DNA of 64,000 nt from Streptomyces regalis. GTDB taxonomy: Bacteria > Actinomycetota > Actinomycetes > Streptomycetales > Streptomycetaceae. The translations under genes and the position numbers were made by a program. Of this stretch, positions 40,802-49,602 are shown in pieces; within the stretch, counting starts at the first letter, position 1, and each line of letters begins with the position of its first letter. Location: positions 1 through 64,000 of the forward strand of contig NZ_LLZG01000187.1 in the NCBI RefSeq assembly GCF_001509475.1, read 5' to 3'. The notes beneath the pieces are model-generated. The model was not told where the DNA came from. It was given only the letters and a program-made list of their open reading frames with translations, and did no database searches.

Positions 40802-41353
40802 CTACAGCTCCTTCGCCAAGTGGTGGATGTAGTCCCGGGACCGAGACGGCTCGAGGGACACCTCCTCCACCTTACGAAAGAGCGTTCGCATCGACAGGAG
40901 CTGTGCCGGCGCGTCCACGAACGCCGGGCCTTGCGGGGTGTCCCGCTGGGCCGTGTCCAGCGCGGACACTCGGCCAGCCGCATACAGCAACTCCGCACTC
41001 GCGCCGGCGAAACCGTCCACGTCGAACGGGATCACCCGAACGGTGACCTCAGGCGCCTCCGAGAGCCCGAGCACGGCGTCGAGCTGAGCCCGTGCGACCC
41101 GACGGTCGGCCACCCTCGTGCGCAGCGCCGGTTCATGCAGCACCGCCAGGTACGGGGTCGTCCCGAGGACCCCCTTGCGCCGCATCCGGTGCTCGACCCG
41201 CAACTCGAGGGCACTCTCGGGGAGTTCCGGACGCCAGTAGGCGAACACCGCGCGGGCGTACTCCTCGGTCTGGAGCAATCCCGGCACGTGCGCGGTGGCG
41301 ACCTCCTGAAGGAACGACGCGTGATGCTCCAGTTCGGCCAGATCGCAGAACAC
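40802..41353 (-). pseudogene. Scr1-family regulator lacking its HTH
   Basis: The minus-strand frame encodes only the DUF5753 domain: FCDLAELEHHASFLQEV, GLLQTEEYARAVFAYW, LAVLHEPALRTRVAD, TVRVIPFDVDGFAGAS and the tail SRDYIHHLAKEL. The helix-turn-helix that should precede it is absent. Above about 41353 the frame runs antisense to a nuclease-like fragment and loses regulator similarity. A GTG at 41353 could start a short protein. The remnant is still followed after two bases by its DUF397 gene, as in intact pairs. Confidence 0.8.
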
Positions 41354-41384
41354 GGGAGGAAGCGAGTCCCCGACGCCACAGGGA

Positions 41385-41881
41385 TCCCTGCACTGGAGGT
41401 CGCCCCCTCCGAGGATGACGCGTTCCTCCTTGCCATTGAGGTCCAGAGCGAGCCGGACCCCGACAAGCCCCTGGACTGGGCCTGCCACGTGGCCCGACTC
41501 CACCTCATGTACGAGCTGCCCATACTGCTGCTCGTGGTCTGCCGGAACCGGACCACGGCGACCTGGGCCGCCGGCCCCTTCGAGTCCCGCTTCGGCACCT
41601 GGACGTTCCAGGTCCTGCGTCCGCTGGTGCTGGGGCCGGATGACCTGCCGGAGATCATGGACGCGTCATCGATCGCCCAGCAGCCGGTACTGGCAACGCT
41701 CGCGGCGATCACGCACAGCGAGGGCGAGAAGATCACCGACGCGCTGGAAGCGCTGGCTCGCGGAATGCGGTCGCTCGACCGGGACACCGCTCTCTACCTG
41801 TGCCGGCTACTGGAAGTCGGGCTGGGCGACACTGCGGCCCGGGAGACGTGGATACGACTGCTCACAGCAGGTGTCTTGTGA
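41385..41881 (+). pseudogene. Internal fragment of nuclease-like gene
   Basis: The frame reads FLLAIEVQSEPDPDKPLDWA, LLLVVCRNRTTATWAAGPFE and LATLAAITHSEGEKITDALE, and stops at 41881. It aligns with about residues 60-215 of the intact gene at 42024 (LLLAVEAQGAKDPDKPASWA). It lacks the first 60 residues (with the VDTLVRL Asp) and the last 75. Its 5' side joins the beheaded Scr1 regulator head-to-head at about 41353-41385, showing a deletion junction. Confidence 0.75.
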
Positions 41882-42023
41882 ATCCGGGCCAACTGACCAC
41901 CTGCCTGCTTCCGCCCCCGCCACGTGCCGCGTCGCTCCCGCCTCGATCGTCGAGTCGAGGCTCGTTGACAGCCGGCACTGCTCCGAGTCGGACCGGACTC
42001 ACCCCTACCCGATAGGAATCCCC

Positions 42024-42896
42024 ATGGTCAGCTCGCCCCACGAGGCGATGCACCGCATCTTCCAGGACCACCCGGACCTCTTCTCCCGGGTCTCCGAGGT
42101 GCTCGGCGTCGACTTCCCCCCGCCCACGTCGTTCACCATCCTGCCGAACGACCTCACCGAGACCAGTCCGGTCGAACGCCGCGTCGACACCCTTGTGCGG
42201 CTGGAGACGCAGGACGACGAGCCGTTACTCCTCGCCGTCGAGGCCCAGGGCGCGAAGGACCCGGACAAACCCGCAAGCTGGGCGTACTACGCCACCCATC
42301 TGCTCACGAAGTACCGGTTGCAGCCGATGCTGCTGGTCGTCTGCCAGGACCGCGCGACCGCCGAATGGGCAGCGCGCACAGTCACCTTCGGCCCTGCCAA
42401 GTGGCCGCTGATCACCCTGCGCCCGATGGTCGCGGGGCCGCACAACATGCCGGTGATCACCGACCCCACCGAAGTCCGCAAGGACCTCGCGCTCGCCACA
42501 CTGGCCGCGGTCACGCACGCCAAGAGCCCGGACATCGGAGCCATACTCAAAGCAATGACCAACGTGCTGCGAGACACACCCGCAGACCTCGCCAACCCGA
42601 TCATCGAATACGTCGCACGCGGCATGGGCAAGCACGCCGCCGCAGAGATCTGGAGGAAACTGGTGGCCGTGGACCTCTCTTTCTACAAGTCGTACATCTT
42701 CGAGGAAATCCGTGACGAAGCCCGGGCACAACGCGCTGCCGAGGACATCCTGGACGTCCTGGAGGTGCGGGGCATCGACGTCCCTGAAGCGGTCCGCGAA
42801 CGCATCACCAGCTGCGATGACCCCGAGATCCTGCGCCGCTGGCACCGGCGCGCAGTCATCGCCCCCTCCGCCGAGCAGATCTTCACGGATGAGTAG
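42024..42896 (+). CDS. Rpn-like PD-(D/E)XK predicted nuclease
   Basis: A 290-residue soluble protein. The layout and motifs suggest a PD-(D/E)XK nuclease-like family akin to recombination-promoting (Rpn/YhgA) or transposase-associated nucleases: RRVDTLVRLE, then LLLAVEAQGAKDPDKP (candidate Asp...Glu-x-Gln core), LLVVCQDRATAEWAA and a helical C-terminus (RAAEDILDVLEVRGIDVP). Assignment is by motif reading only. ATG 42024 has AGGAA eight bases upstream. A broken paralogue lies just upstream in the same direction, so the pair arose by tandem duplication. Confidence 0.7.
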   Translation: MVSSPHEAMHRIFQDHPDLFSRVSEVLGVDFPPPTSFTILPNDLTETSPVERRVDTLVRLETQDDEPLLLAVEAQGAKDPDKPASWAYYATHLLTKYRLQPMLLVVCQDRATAEWAARTVTFGPAKWPLITLRPMVAGPHNMPVITDPTEVRKDLALATLAAVTHAKSPDIGAILKAMTNVLRDTPADLANPIIEYVARGMGKHAAAEIWRKLVAVDLSFYKSYIFEEIRDEARAQRAAEDILDVLEVRGIDVPEAVRERITSCDDPEILRRWHRRAVIAPSAEQIFTDE

Positions 42897-43100
42897 CCCC
42901 GCCACGCCTGGGCGCGCCCCCGCGAAGACGACCGACTCAGCCGGCTGAGCCCGGAGCCGCGGGAGAAGCCGGCAGGGCGTGCCATGGTCACCGTAACGGG
43001 CCGACGGCTTGGTCCTCGGCCCGCGCAACCCCGCCGAGACGAGGCCAGAGTCCCGGGAATCCGGTTGAGGCGGCGGTTGGCGGACCCGCAGAATCGCGAG

Positions 43101-43697
43101 ATGGACGACAACCCTTTTGACGATCAACTCCCCGCCGCCCTCCCCGCGTTGAAGGCAGCCGCGCGTGAGGCCGGGTTCACGATGTCGTGCGATGCGCGCA
43201 CGGGCAGCCTGCTCGCCACACTCGCCGCTGCCCGGCCCGGCGGGCGGATCCTGGAACTCGGAACCGGCGTCGGCGAAGGCACCGCCTGGCTGCTGAGCGG
43301 TATGGACAGGACCGCCGGACTCGTAACCGTCGAACTCGACGACGCCGTGCAGGCCGTCGCCCGTGAGCGATTCCGCCACGACGAGCGGGTCACGTTCGTG
43401 GCCGGGGACGGCGGCACCTGGTTGGAGGAGTACGTCGGCCAGCCCTTCGACCTGGTCTTCGCGGACACCTGGCCGGGGAAGTTCACCCACCTCGACCGCG
43501 CCCTGGAACTCGTGGCCCCTGGCGGCACGTATCTCATCGACGACCTGCTGCCCCAGCCCGGTTGGCCGGACGGCCACCACGCTGCCGTGACACACCTGCT
43601 GGCCACGCTGGAGCGGCGGCCCGACTTCCGTACGACCCGTCTGGCCTGGTCGAGCGGGCTGCTGATGGCCGTACGGTCCGCCCACGAACGCGGCTGA
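43101..43697 (+). CDS. Class I SAM-dependent methyltransferase
   Basis: A 198-residue methyltransferase. Motif I is RILELGTGVGEGTAWLL (about residues 50-66), followed by LVTVELDD (motif II acid), VAGDGGTWLEE and FDLVFADTWPGKFTH, then YLIDDLLPQ. The size and an O-methyltransferase-like pattern (LVFADTWPGK) suggest a small-molecule O-methyltransferase, but the substrate is unknown. The start is ATG 43101, at MDDNPFDDQL; the upstream in-frame extension has no protein character. It is monocistronic. Confidence 0.9.
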   Translation: MDDNPFDDQLPAALPALKAAAREAGFTMSCDARTGSLLATLAAARPGGRILELGTGVGEGTAWLLSGMDRTAGLVTVELDDAVQAVARERFRHDERVTFVAGDGGTWLEEYVGQPFDLVFADTWPGKFTHLDRALELVAPGGTYLIDDLLPQPGWPDGHHAAVTHLLATLERRPDFRTTRLAWSSGLLMAVRSAHERG

Positions 43698-43840
43698 TTT
43701 CCCCCTCCTCCCCACCGTCGGCCGTGGCCCACCGCACCCCCGTTCACCTGGGCGGACACCAACCCTGACGGTCACCGAACCCTGATAACATCCGGCCACT
43801 TGTGCTAGGGCACGGGCCCTCGCAGGGGAGGGAACCTCAC

Positions 43841-46800
43841 GTGGGCAGACACGCCCTGAGACGGGGCGGTCTCGCCGCCGCCGTCTCCTCGCTCGCGGTC
43901 GCCGTCGCGGCCGCGTCCGTCGTCGTCCTGTCGGAGGGCGGCGGCACCGCGGAAGCGGCCGAGGCCGGGACCACCACGATCACGCTGGTCGACCCCAGCT
44001 CCACCACACCGCGCACCGACCGCCCGTACGTCGCGGGCGACACCGGCTTCCTGCACCGGCAGACCGGCAAGGACGGGCTGCTGTGGACCGACTACGCCAC
44101 CGGCAGGAGCGTCACGGTCGAGAACGCCGCCGGCGTCTACACCCCGGGAACCGGCTGCACCTACATCGGCTCCACGTGCTACAGCGCCTGGTACGGCTCG
44201 GACAGCGACCTGGTCGCCCTGCCGACCGGCACCGGCGACGCGTACGCCACCTTCTGGGACCCGGCGACGGCCACCTCCAGGAAGGTGAGCTGGAACGGCT
44301 CCCTCCAGTACGGCCAGGGCTCCTACCGAGCCCTTGCCGGCGACACGATCGTCACCACCAACTCCCTGATCGACAAGGTCGACGGTGCGTGGCGGGTCCG
44401 CAGGGTGACCGGTGACGCGACGAACGTGTCGGCCGGGGACGTCCTCGGCGCCGACTCCTCCGGTGTGTTCGTGTCGAACAGCACCTTCGGCTCGCTCCAC
44501 TACATCGACATCGAGTCGGCCGTGAACACCAAGGTCTTCGCGGACGCCACCACCAACTCGACGTTCCTGATGAGCGCGGACCGCGTCGGCTGGTACTACA
44601 ACGGCACCGCCGAACTGCACCTGAAGTCCCGTACCGACCTCACCGCCGCCGAGCAGGTCGTCACGCTGCCGTCGCACCCGGGCGCGCTCGACGGCGACCC
44701 GGTCCTGGTCGGCGACTGGCTGCTGCTGCCGCTGTCCTCCAGCGACCTCGGCTCGAAGCTCCTCGCGGTCAACGTCACCGACCCCTCGGTGCAGCAGACC
44801 CTGCTGGCGAGAGCCGGCGAGTACACGCTGGCGGCCGGTGACGGAAGCGCCCTCGTCTCCGGCGGCACCGGCGCCACCGACTGGTGGGTGCAGCGGGTGA
44901 GCCAGGCCGAGGACGGCACGCTGAAGCTGGCGAAGGTCCAGCAGGCTCCGGCGGTGGAGAACGCCAAGACGGGCCTCGCGCTCAGCCGCGGCCGCCTGCG
45001 CGTCGCCGAGGACGACCCCGACACCGCCGCGCACCTCACGTCCGTGCGCACCCTCACCACCAACGGCTCCACCGAGCTGACGGCATCGGACGCCACGGAG
45101 AGCGGCAAGGTCTACAGCCCCGTATGCCCGTACGCCGGCACCGCTTGCGCGGCGCTGTGGGGGAACCTCGCCGCCGAGGACGTCTACCTCGGCAACTATT
45201 ACTACGACGCGGAGCTGAAGCAGGACCGGCTGGTCGCCATCGGCGGCCATGAGCTGGAGTTCGGCACCACGGGCGGCTCGATCGTCGACGCCGGCGACGA
45301 CTACGCCGTCTACAACTCGGGCGGCACCACCCCGGCGCAGTACGTCGGCGAGTTCGGCCAGGGCCAGAAGCTGAAGCGGTCCGTGCGTGCCGCCGCCCTG
45401 AACGGCTCCACCCTCTGGAGCGCCACCACCACCGCCGGCACGCTCACCTCGTACAGCATCCCGCTGGCGAAGACGCTCACCACGGTGAGCGTCCCGGGCC
45501 TGGCCTGCGTGCCGAGCGAACTCCAGGCGGCGGGCCGCTGGGTGTACTGGGCGTGCGGCACGGGCTCGGCGGGCGTGTACGACACCAAGGCGGGTACGTC
45601 GACGGCGGTCACCCCCGGTGACGTGCTCCTCGGCGACGGCTTCACCGTCCGCCACGACCACACCGCGGGAACGCTGGTCCTCACCGAGGCGGCCACCGGC
45701 ACCACCCGGGTGATCGCCTCCGGACTGCCCGACAAGGGCCTGACTGTGGACCGCCGCTACCGCTGGACGGTCGACGAGTACACCGGCCTGGTCGCCTGGT
45801 TCGACGACTACGAGCGCACCCACGTCACCACCACCGGCATCGCCCCGTCCTCGATGACGGCCTTCAAGACGACGCTGGCGGGCGACAACGTGTACCCGAA
45901 CGTGCCCTTCGAGGGCCGCTGGGTGCTGTCCCGCCCGGCCACCTCCTGGTCGCTCACCCTCACCTCCGTCCAGAGCGGCGCGAACGGCAAGGGGACCCGG
46001 ACGATCACCGGCGGCGCGACCGCGGAGCTGGTGTCGGTGACCTGGAACGGCAAGACGGCGAGCGGGAGTTACTTCCCCACCGGCCACTTCACCTGGGCGC
46101 TGAAGGCCACCGGCCTGGGCACCTCCACAGCGAACACGGTCTCCACCGGCAAGGGCTATCTCCTGCGAGGAGCCGCTGTCCGGCACGACTACGCCAGCCC
46201 CGACGGCCCCGACGGCCGCGGCGACCTGCTCACCCTCAACTCCTCCGGCGGCCTGACGATCCACGCCGGCACCGGCACCGGCAAGTTCAGCGACAAGAAC
46301 ACCGGCACCGGCTGGCCGACGACCGTCACGGTGATCCCGTTCGGCGACCTGAGCGGTGACCGCTGCAACGACGTCCTCGTGCGCTACAGCAGCGGGGCGC
46401 TGCGCCTGTACAAGCCGGGCTGCGGGGCGGCGGTCAAGCCGTCGACGTCGTACACGACCCTCGCGACCAGCGGCTGGACGCAGTACAACGCGCTCACCTC
46501 GCCCGGCGACGTGAGCGGGGACGGGCGGCCGGACCTCATCGCGCGCAACTCCTCCACCGGGGCCGTGTACCTCTACAAGGGCACCAGCGACGGCAAGCTG
46601 TCGTCCCGCGTAAAGCTCTACGACAACTGGAAGGGCTACAAGAAGATCGTCGGCGTCGGCGACATCACCGGCGACGGCAAGGCGGATCTCCTGGCCCAGG
46701 ACACGTCCAACAACCTCTACCGCTACAACGGCAAGGGCGACGGCACCTTCGCCGCCCGAGTGAAGGTGTTCGCCAACTGGGGCGGCAGCTACAACGCCGT

Positions 46801-46957
46801 CGTCGGCGTCGGCGACATCACCGACGACGGCCGGCCGGACCTCGTCTCCCGCGACACCAGCGGCAACGTGTGGCGCAACAGCGGCAACGGCAAGGGATCG
46901 TTCGGCTCCCGTACGAAGATCGCCACCGGGTGGGGCGGCTACAAGTCCCTGTCCTAG
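43841..46957 (+). CDS. Large secreted FG-GAP repeat protein
   Basis: A 1038-residue exported protein. The signal peptide ends near residue 46 (GGGTAEAAEAG). The long N-terminal part (about 50-780) is beta-rich with propeller-like repeats (GDTIVTTNSLIDKVDGAWRV, SFGSLHYIDIES-type strands). The last 230 residues hold four FG-GAP/VCBS blades with calcium-loop consensus: GDLSGDRCNDVLVRYSS, GDVSGDGRPDLIARNSS, GDITGDGKADLLAQDTS and GDITDDGRPDLVSRDTS. It is probably a cell-surface adhesion or binding protein (inference). The GTG start has GGGGAGGGA. The strong hairpin after the stop separates it from the next FG-GAP gene. Confidence 0.88.
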   Translation: MGRHALRRGGLAAAVSSLAVAVAAASVVVLSEGGGTAEAAEAGTTTITLVDPSSTTPRTDRPYVAGDTGFLHRQTGKDGLLWTDYATGRSVTVENAAGVYTPGTGCTYIGSTCYSAWYGSDSDLVALPTGTGDAYATFWDPATATSRKVSWNGSLQYGQGSYRALAGDTIVTTNSLIDKVDGAWRVRRVTGDATNVSAGDVLGADSSGVFVSNSTFGSLHYIDIESAVNTKVFADATTNSTFLMSADRVGWYYNGTAELHLKSRTDLTAAEQVVTLPSHPGALDGDPVLVGDWLLLPLSSSDLGSKLLAVNVTDPSVQQTLLARAGEYTLAAGDGSALVSGGTGATDWWVQRVSQAEDGTLKLAKVQQAPAVENAKTGLALSRGRLRVAEDDPDTAAHLTSVRTLTTNGSTELTASDATESGKVYSPVCPYAGTACAALWGNLAAEDVYLGNYYYDAELKQDRLVAIGGHELEFGTTGGSIVDAGDDYAVYNSGGTTPAQYVGEFGQGQKLKRSVRAAALNGSTLWSATTTAGTLTSYSIPLAKTLTTVSVPGLACVPSELQAAGRWVYWACGTGSAGVYDTKAGTSTAVTPGDVLLGDGFTVRHDHTAGTLVLTEAATGTTRVIASGLPDKGLTVDRRYRWTVDEYTGLVAWFDDYERTHVTTTGIAPSSMTAFKTTLAGDNVYPNVPFEGRWVLSRPATSWSLTLTSVQSGANGKGTRTITGGATAELVSVTWNGKTASGSYFPTGHFTWALKATGLGTSTANTVSTGKGYLLRGAAVRHDYASPDGPDGRGDLLTLNSSGGLTIHAGTGTGKFSDKNTGTGWPTTVTVIPFGDLSGDRCNDVLVRYSSGALRLYKPGCGAAVKPSTSYTTLATSGWTQYNALTSPGDVSGDGRPDLIARNSSTGAVYLYKGTSDGKLSSRVKLYDNWKGYKKIVGVGDITGDGKADLLAQDTSNNLYRYNGKGDGTFAARVKVFANWGGSYNAVVGVGDITDDGRPDLVSRDTSGNVWRNSGNGKGSFGSRTKIATGWGGYKSLS

Positions 46958-46976
46958 ACAGGTGGTTCACCAACCG

Positions 46977-47009
46977 AGGCGCCCGGGGTTCCCGTGATCC
47001 CGGGCGCCT
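46977..47009 (+). terminator. Hairpin terminator after FG-GAP gene
   Basis: A perfect 11-bp stem (AGGCGCCCGGG, 46977-46987, complement at 46999-47009) with an eleven-base loop and a short TTT after it. Confidence 0.85.
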
Positions 47010-47049
47010 TTACACTTCACGCGTGATGGATGGGGTGGGAGGGGATCAC

Positions 47050-48456
47050 ATGCGTAGATGGGGTGTGGCCGCGTTCGTGGCCGCGGGATTGACGATGGGC
47101 ACGTTGCTGCCGGCCGTACCGGCGGCCGCGGTGCACGGCGGGGTGCCGGGCGACTTCAACGGCGATGGCTACAAGGACGCCGTCCTGCCCGCACCGGGGG
47201 CGAATGTGTCCGGCAAGGAGGCGGCCGGGGCAGTGATCGTGCTGTACGGCTCCTCGTCCGGCCTGGCGGCGAGCCGCCGCAAGACGATCACACAGAACAC
47301 CTCCGGGGTGCCGGGCGCGGCCGAGGCGTACGACCGTTTCGGCGCAGCCACCGCGACGGCCGACCTGAACCGGGACGGGTACGCCGACCTGGTGGTGGGG
47401 TCGCCGTACGAGGACACGTCGAAGGGGACGAACTCCGGGGCGGTGACCGTCCTTTGGGGAAGCAGGAGCGGGCTGACGAGTGGGACGGATCTGCCGTCGC
47501 CGTCCGGCTCCCCGACCTACTACGGACAGGACATCGCCGCGCTCAGCACCGGCGGCGGCACCAAAACCAGGGTGGTGGTGAGCGGTTACGACGCCTCCGT
47601 GCACATCGTGGGGCCCTTCTCCCGCACCGGCACCTTCGGCTCCGCCACGCTGAACATGGACACCGCTTCCGTCGAGTCCGTCGCGCTGGGCGACTTCGAC
47701 GGGGACGCCGTCCCCGATCCGGCCGTGGCCGGCTCCCGGCTGGGCGACCTGAGCGGCGGCGAGGTCTACACGCACCTCGCGTACGGCAACGAGCTGCAGG
47801 GTAACGGCCTCATCGTGGCCGCCGGCGACCTCAACGGCGACGGATACGCCGACCTCGTGGCCGGCGACCCGGACGAGCCCGAAAAGGAGGGCGTGGACGG
47901 GGCGACGGGCGGCCGGGTCCTCGTCTGGTACGGCTCGGCGAGCGGCATCACGAAGGACACCGCGCCCGTCCAGATCACGCAGAACACCGCCGGAGTCCCC
48001 GGCGCGAGCGAGAGCGGCGACGCCTTCGGCGGCGCGCTGACCGTGGCCGACCTCAACCGGGACGGACTCGCGGACATCGTGGTCGGGTCGCCGTACGAGG
48101 ACCTCGCCAAGAACCGGGCCGGCCAGGTGACCGTGATCCCGGGCCGCTCCTCGGGCGCCCCCGGCACCGGCTCGTACTCCTTCTCCCAGGACACGTCCGG
48201 CGTGCCGGGCGCCGCCGAGACCGACGACTTCTTCGGTACGACGGTCTCGGCCGGAGACGTGAACAAGGACGGCAGGCCGGAGCTGTTCGTCGGCGCGTCC
48301 GGCGAGAACAACTCCACCGGCGCGGTCTGGGTCTTCCCCGGCGGCTCCACGCGTCCGACGGCCGCCAACAGCCGCGTGTTCACGGCGAACGCCGTCGGCC
48401 TCACCCAGCAGAACGGCACGCTCCTCGGCGGCAACGGGCTGCTCTGGGTCATCTGA
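47050..48456 (+). CDS. Integrin-alpha-like FG-GAP propeller protein
   Basis: A 468-residue exported protein. The signal peptide ends near residue 28 (AVPAAAVHGG). The mature part is a seven-bladed propeller of integrin-alpha type, with calcium loops DFNGDGYKDAV, DLNRDGYADLVVGSPYEDTS, DFDGDAVPDPAV, DLNGDGYADLVAGDPDEPE, DLNRDGLADIVVGSPYEDLA and DVNKDGRPELFVGA. Between loops recur QNTSGVPGAAEAYDRFGAA-like segments. The cognate partner in the cell envelope is unknown. The ATG has GGGAGGGGAT upstream. It is in tandem with, but separated by a hairpin from, the preceding FG-GAP gene. Confidence 0.92.
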   Translation: MRRWGVAAFVAAGLTMGTLLPAVPAAAVHGGVPGDFNGDGYKDAVLPAPGANVSGKEAAGAVIVLYGSSSGLAASRRKTITQNTSGVPGAAEAYDRFGAATATADLNRDGYADLVVGSPYEDTSKGTNSGAVTVLWGSRSGLTSGTDLPSPSGSPTYYGQDIAALSTGGGTKTRVVVSGYDASVHIVGPFSRTGTFGSATLNMDTASVESVALGDFDGDAVPDPAVAGSRLGDLSGGEVYTHLAYGNELQGNGLIVAAGDLNGDGYADLVAGDPDEPEKEGVDGATGGRVLVWYGSASGITKDTAPVQITQNTAGVPGASESGDAFGGALTVADLNRDGLADIVVGSPYEDLAKNRAGQVTVIPGRSSGAPGTGSYSFSQDTSGVPGAAETDDFFGTTVSAGDVNKDGRPELFVGASGENNSTGAVWVFPGGSTRPTAANSRVFTANAVGLTQQNGTLLGGNGLLWVI

Positions 48457-48534
48457 CCCCGGTCGTGTCCTTGAGGTAGCCGAAGAGGGTGGCCGCGCAC
48501 TATGGAGTCCCTCCTTCCGGGTCAACGGGGTGAA

Positions 48535-48570
48535 GGGTGTGCGCACGTTACGTCCTCCGTACGCACACCC
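48535..48570. terminator. Bidirectional hairpin between convergent genes
   Basis: GGGTGTGCG (48535-48543) and CGCACACCC (48562-48570) form a 9-bp stem with an 18-base loop, between the FG-GAP gene and the intradiol dioxygenase gene. Confidence 0.7.
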
Positions 48571-48575
48571 CCCTC

Positions 48576-49487
48576 TCAGGTGCCGGTGTTCGTGGCCTCG
48601 GGATCGACGCCCATCGTGAGCGTGGCCACGACACCCTTGGCGATGTCGTTCTTCTTGTACTTCAGCTTCAGCAGACCGCCCTCAGTGCCGTTGTCCGGGT
48701 AGATCGTGTCCTCGTCGAGGGTGGTGCGGGTCGCGGTGTTGGTGGAGTACGGCTCGACCTCGGCGGAGGCCAGCACCGACTCCTCGTCGAAGAAGAGCTG
48801 ACCGGTGTGACAGGTGTTGCCGCCCTCGTAGCCGGCGTCCGTCCACTCGCCGCCCACGTGCACCTTGGTGTGGATATGCACACAACGGCCCTGGTACCAG
48901 CCCGGGAAGACGGTCCGGAAGACGACCTCGCCCCTCTTGTCCGTCTTCCAGGTGCCGCGCAGATAGCGCTCGTCGTCGGTCGGCTCCTCGTGGACGCCGC
49001 CTCCGCCGCCCGGCGCACCTGTCGGCTCCCCGGACGGGGGCTCGCCCGTCGGCTCACCGGACGGCGGCGTACCGCCCCCGCCCCCGCCACCACCGCCGCT
49101 GCCCATCGCCTCGTAGCCCGAGTACACGCCCAGCGCGTTGCAGTGCCAGATGTCGACCGCGGCGTTCTTGAGGGGCTTGCAGGTCTCGGAGTCGATCACC
49201 TTGAGGCGGAGGGTGAGTGCAATGCCCTCTTCGTCCTCGGTGACGTCCTGGCGGAGCTTGTCCGCGTCGATGTAGTAGGGGCCCTCGGTCGTCTCGGAGG
49301 TCAGCTTGTAGCAGACCTCGGCAGCGCTGGTGGAGGCGGTATTTTTCTCCTCGCCGGCGAAGGCACCGGCCGCGAGCGTGCCGCCCACGCCCACCGCGGC
49401 CACGGCGCCCGCACCCGCCACGACGACCTTACGGCGTGTCAGATCCCGCTTGTGTTTCGGCCCTTGGGCCGTCTGGTTTCCCGTCAT
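48576..49487 (-). CDS. Tat-exported intradiol dioxygenase family protein
   Basis: A 303-residue exported protein of the intradiol ring-cleavage dioxygenase fold, which uses Fe(III) held by two Tyr and two His. The Tat signal LTRRKVVVAGAGAVAAVG is at about residues 16-33. Iron ligands can be placed: Tyr in LGVYSGYE, Tyr in FPGWYQGRC and the His pair in VHIHTKVH. Between the first Tyr and the rest is an inserted Gly/Pro/Ser/Glu linker (GSGGGGGGGGGTPPSGEPTG) unlike ordinary catechol dioxygenases. Exported intradiol proteins may act on lignin-derived or extracellular catechols (inference). It lies downstream of aspS but is separated by a strong hairpin. Confidence 0.88.
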   Translation of the reverse strand: MTGNQTAQGPKHKRDLTRRKVVVAGAGAVAAVGVGGTLAAGAFAGEEKNTASTSAAEVCYKLTSETTEGPYYIDADKLRQDVTEDEEGIALTLRLKVIDSETCKPLKNAAVDIWHCNALGVYSGYEAMGSGGGGGGGGGTPPSGEPTGEPPSGEPTGAPGGGGGVHEEPTDDERYLRGTWKTDKRGEVVFRTVFPGWYQGRCVHIHTKVHVGGEWTDAGYEGGNTCHTGQLFFDEESVLASAEVEPYSTNTATRTTLDEDTIYPDNGTEGGLLKLKYKKNDIAKGVVATLTMGVDPEATNTGT

Positions 49488-49558
49488 GGGCAGGGAAATT
49501 AGGGACCGCGCCTGTCAGGACCATGGGTAAGAGCTGGGTGAGAGCCCTGCATACGAAA

Positions 49559-49587
49559 GTGGCTCGGAACCATCGGTTCCGAGCCAC
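49559..49587 (-). terminator. Strong hairpin terminator after aspS
   Basis: A perfect 13-bp stem (GTGGCTCGGAACC, 49559-49571, complement at 49575-49587) with a three-base loop, 15 bases past the aspS stop. Confidence 0.9.
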
Positions 49588-49602
49588 CCCGCGCGCTGAC
49601 GA

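Noticed and set aside
42984..43100. N-terminal extension of the methyltransferase from 42984
   Set aside because: The Arg/Pro-rich extension lacks family similarity, and the ATG at 43101 gives the normal length.
43805..46264. 819-codon open frame on the minus strand inside the FG-GAP gene
   Set aside because: It is an antisense shadow; the plus strand carries the signal peptide, calcium-loop repeats and ribosome site.
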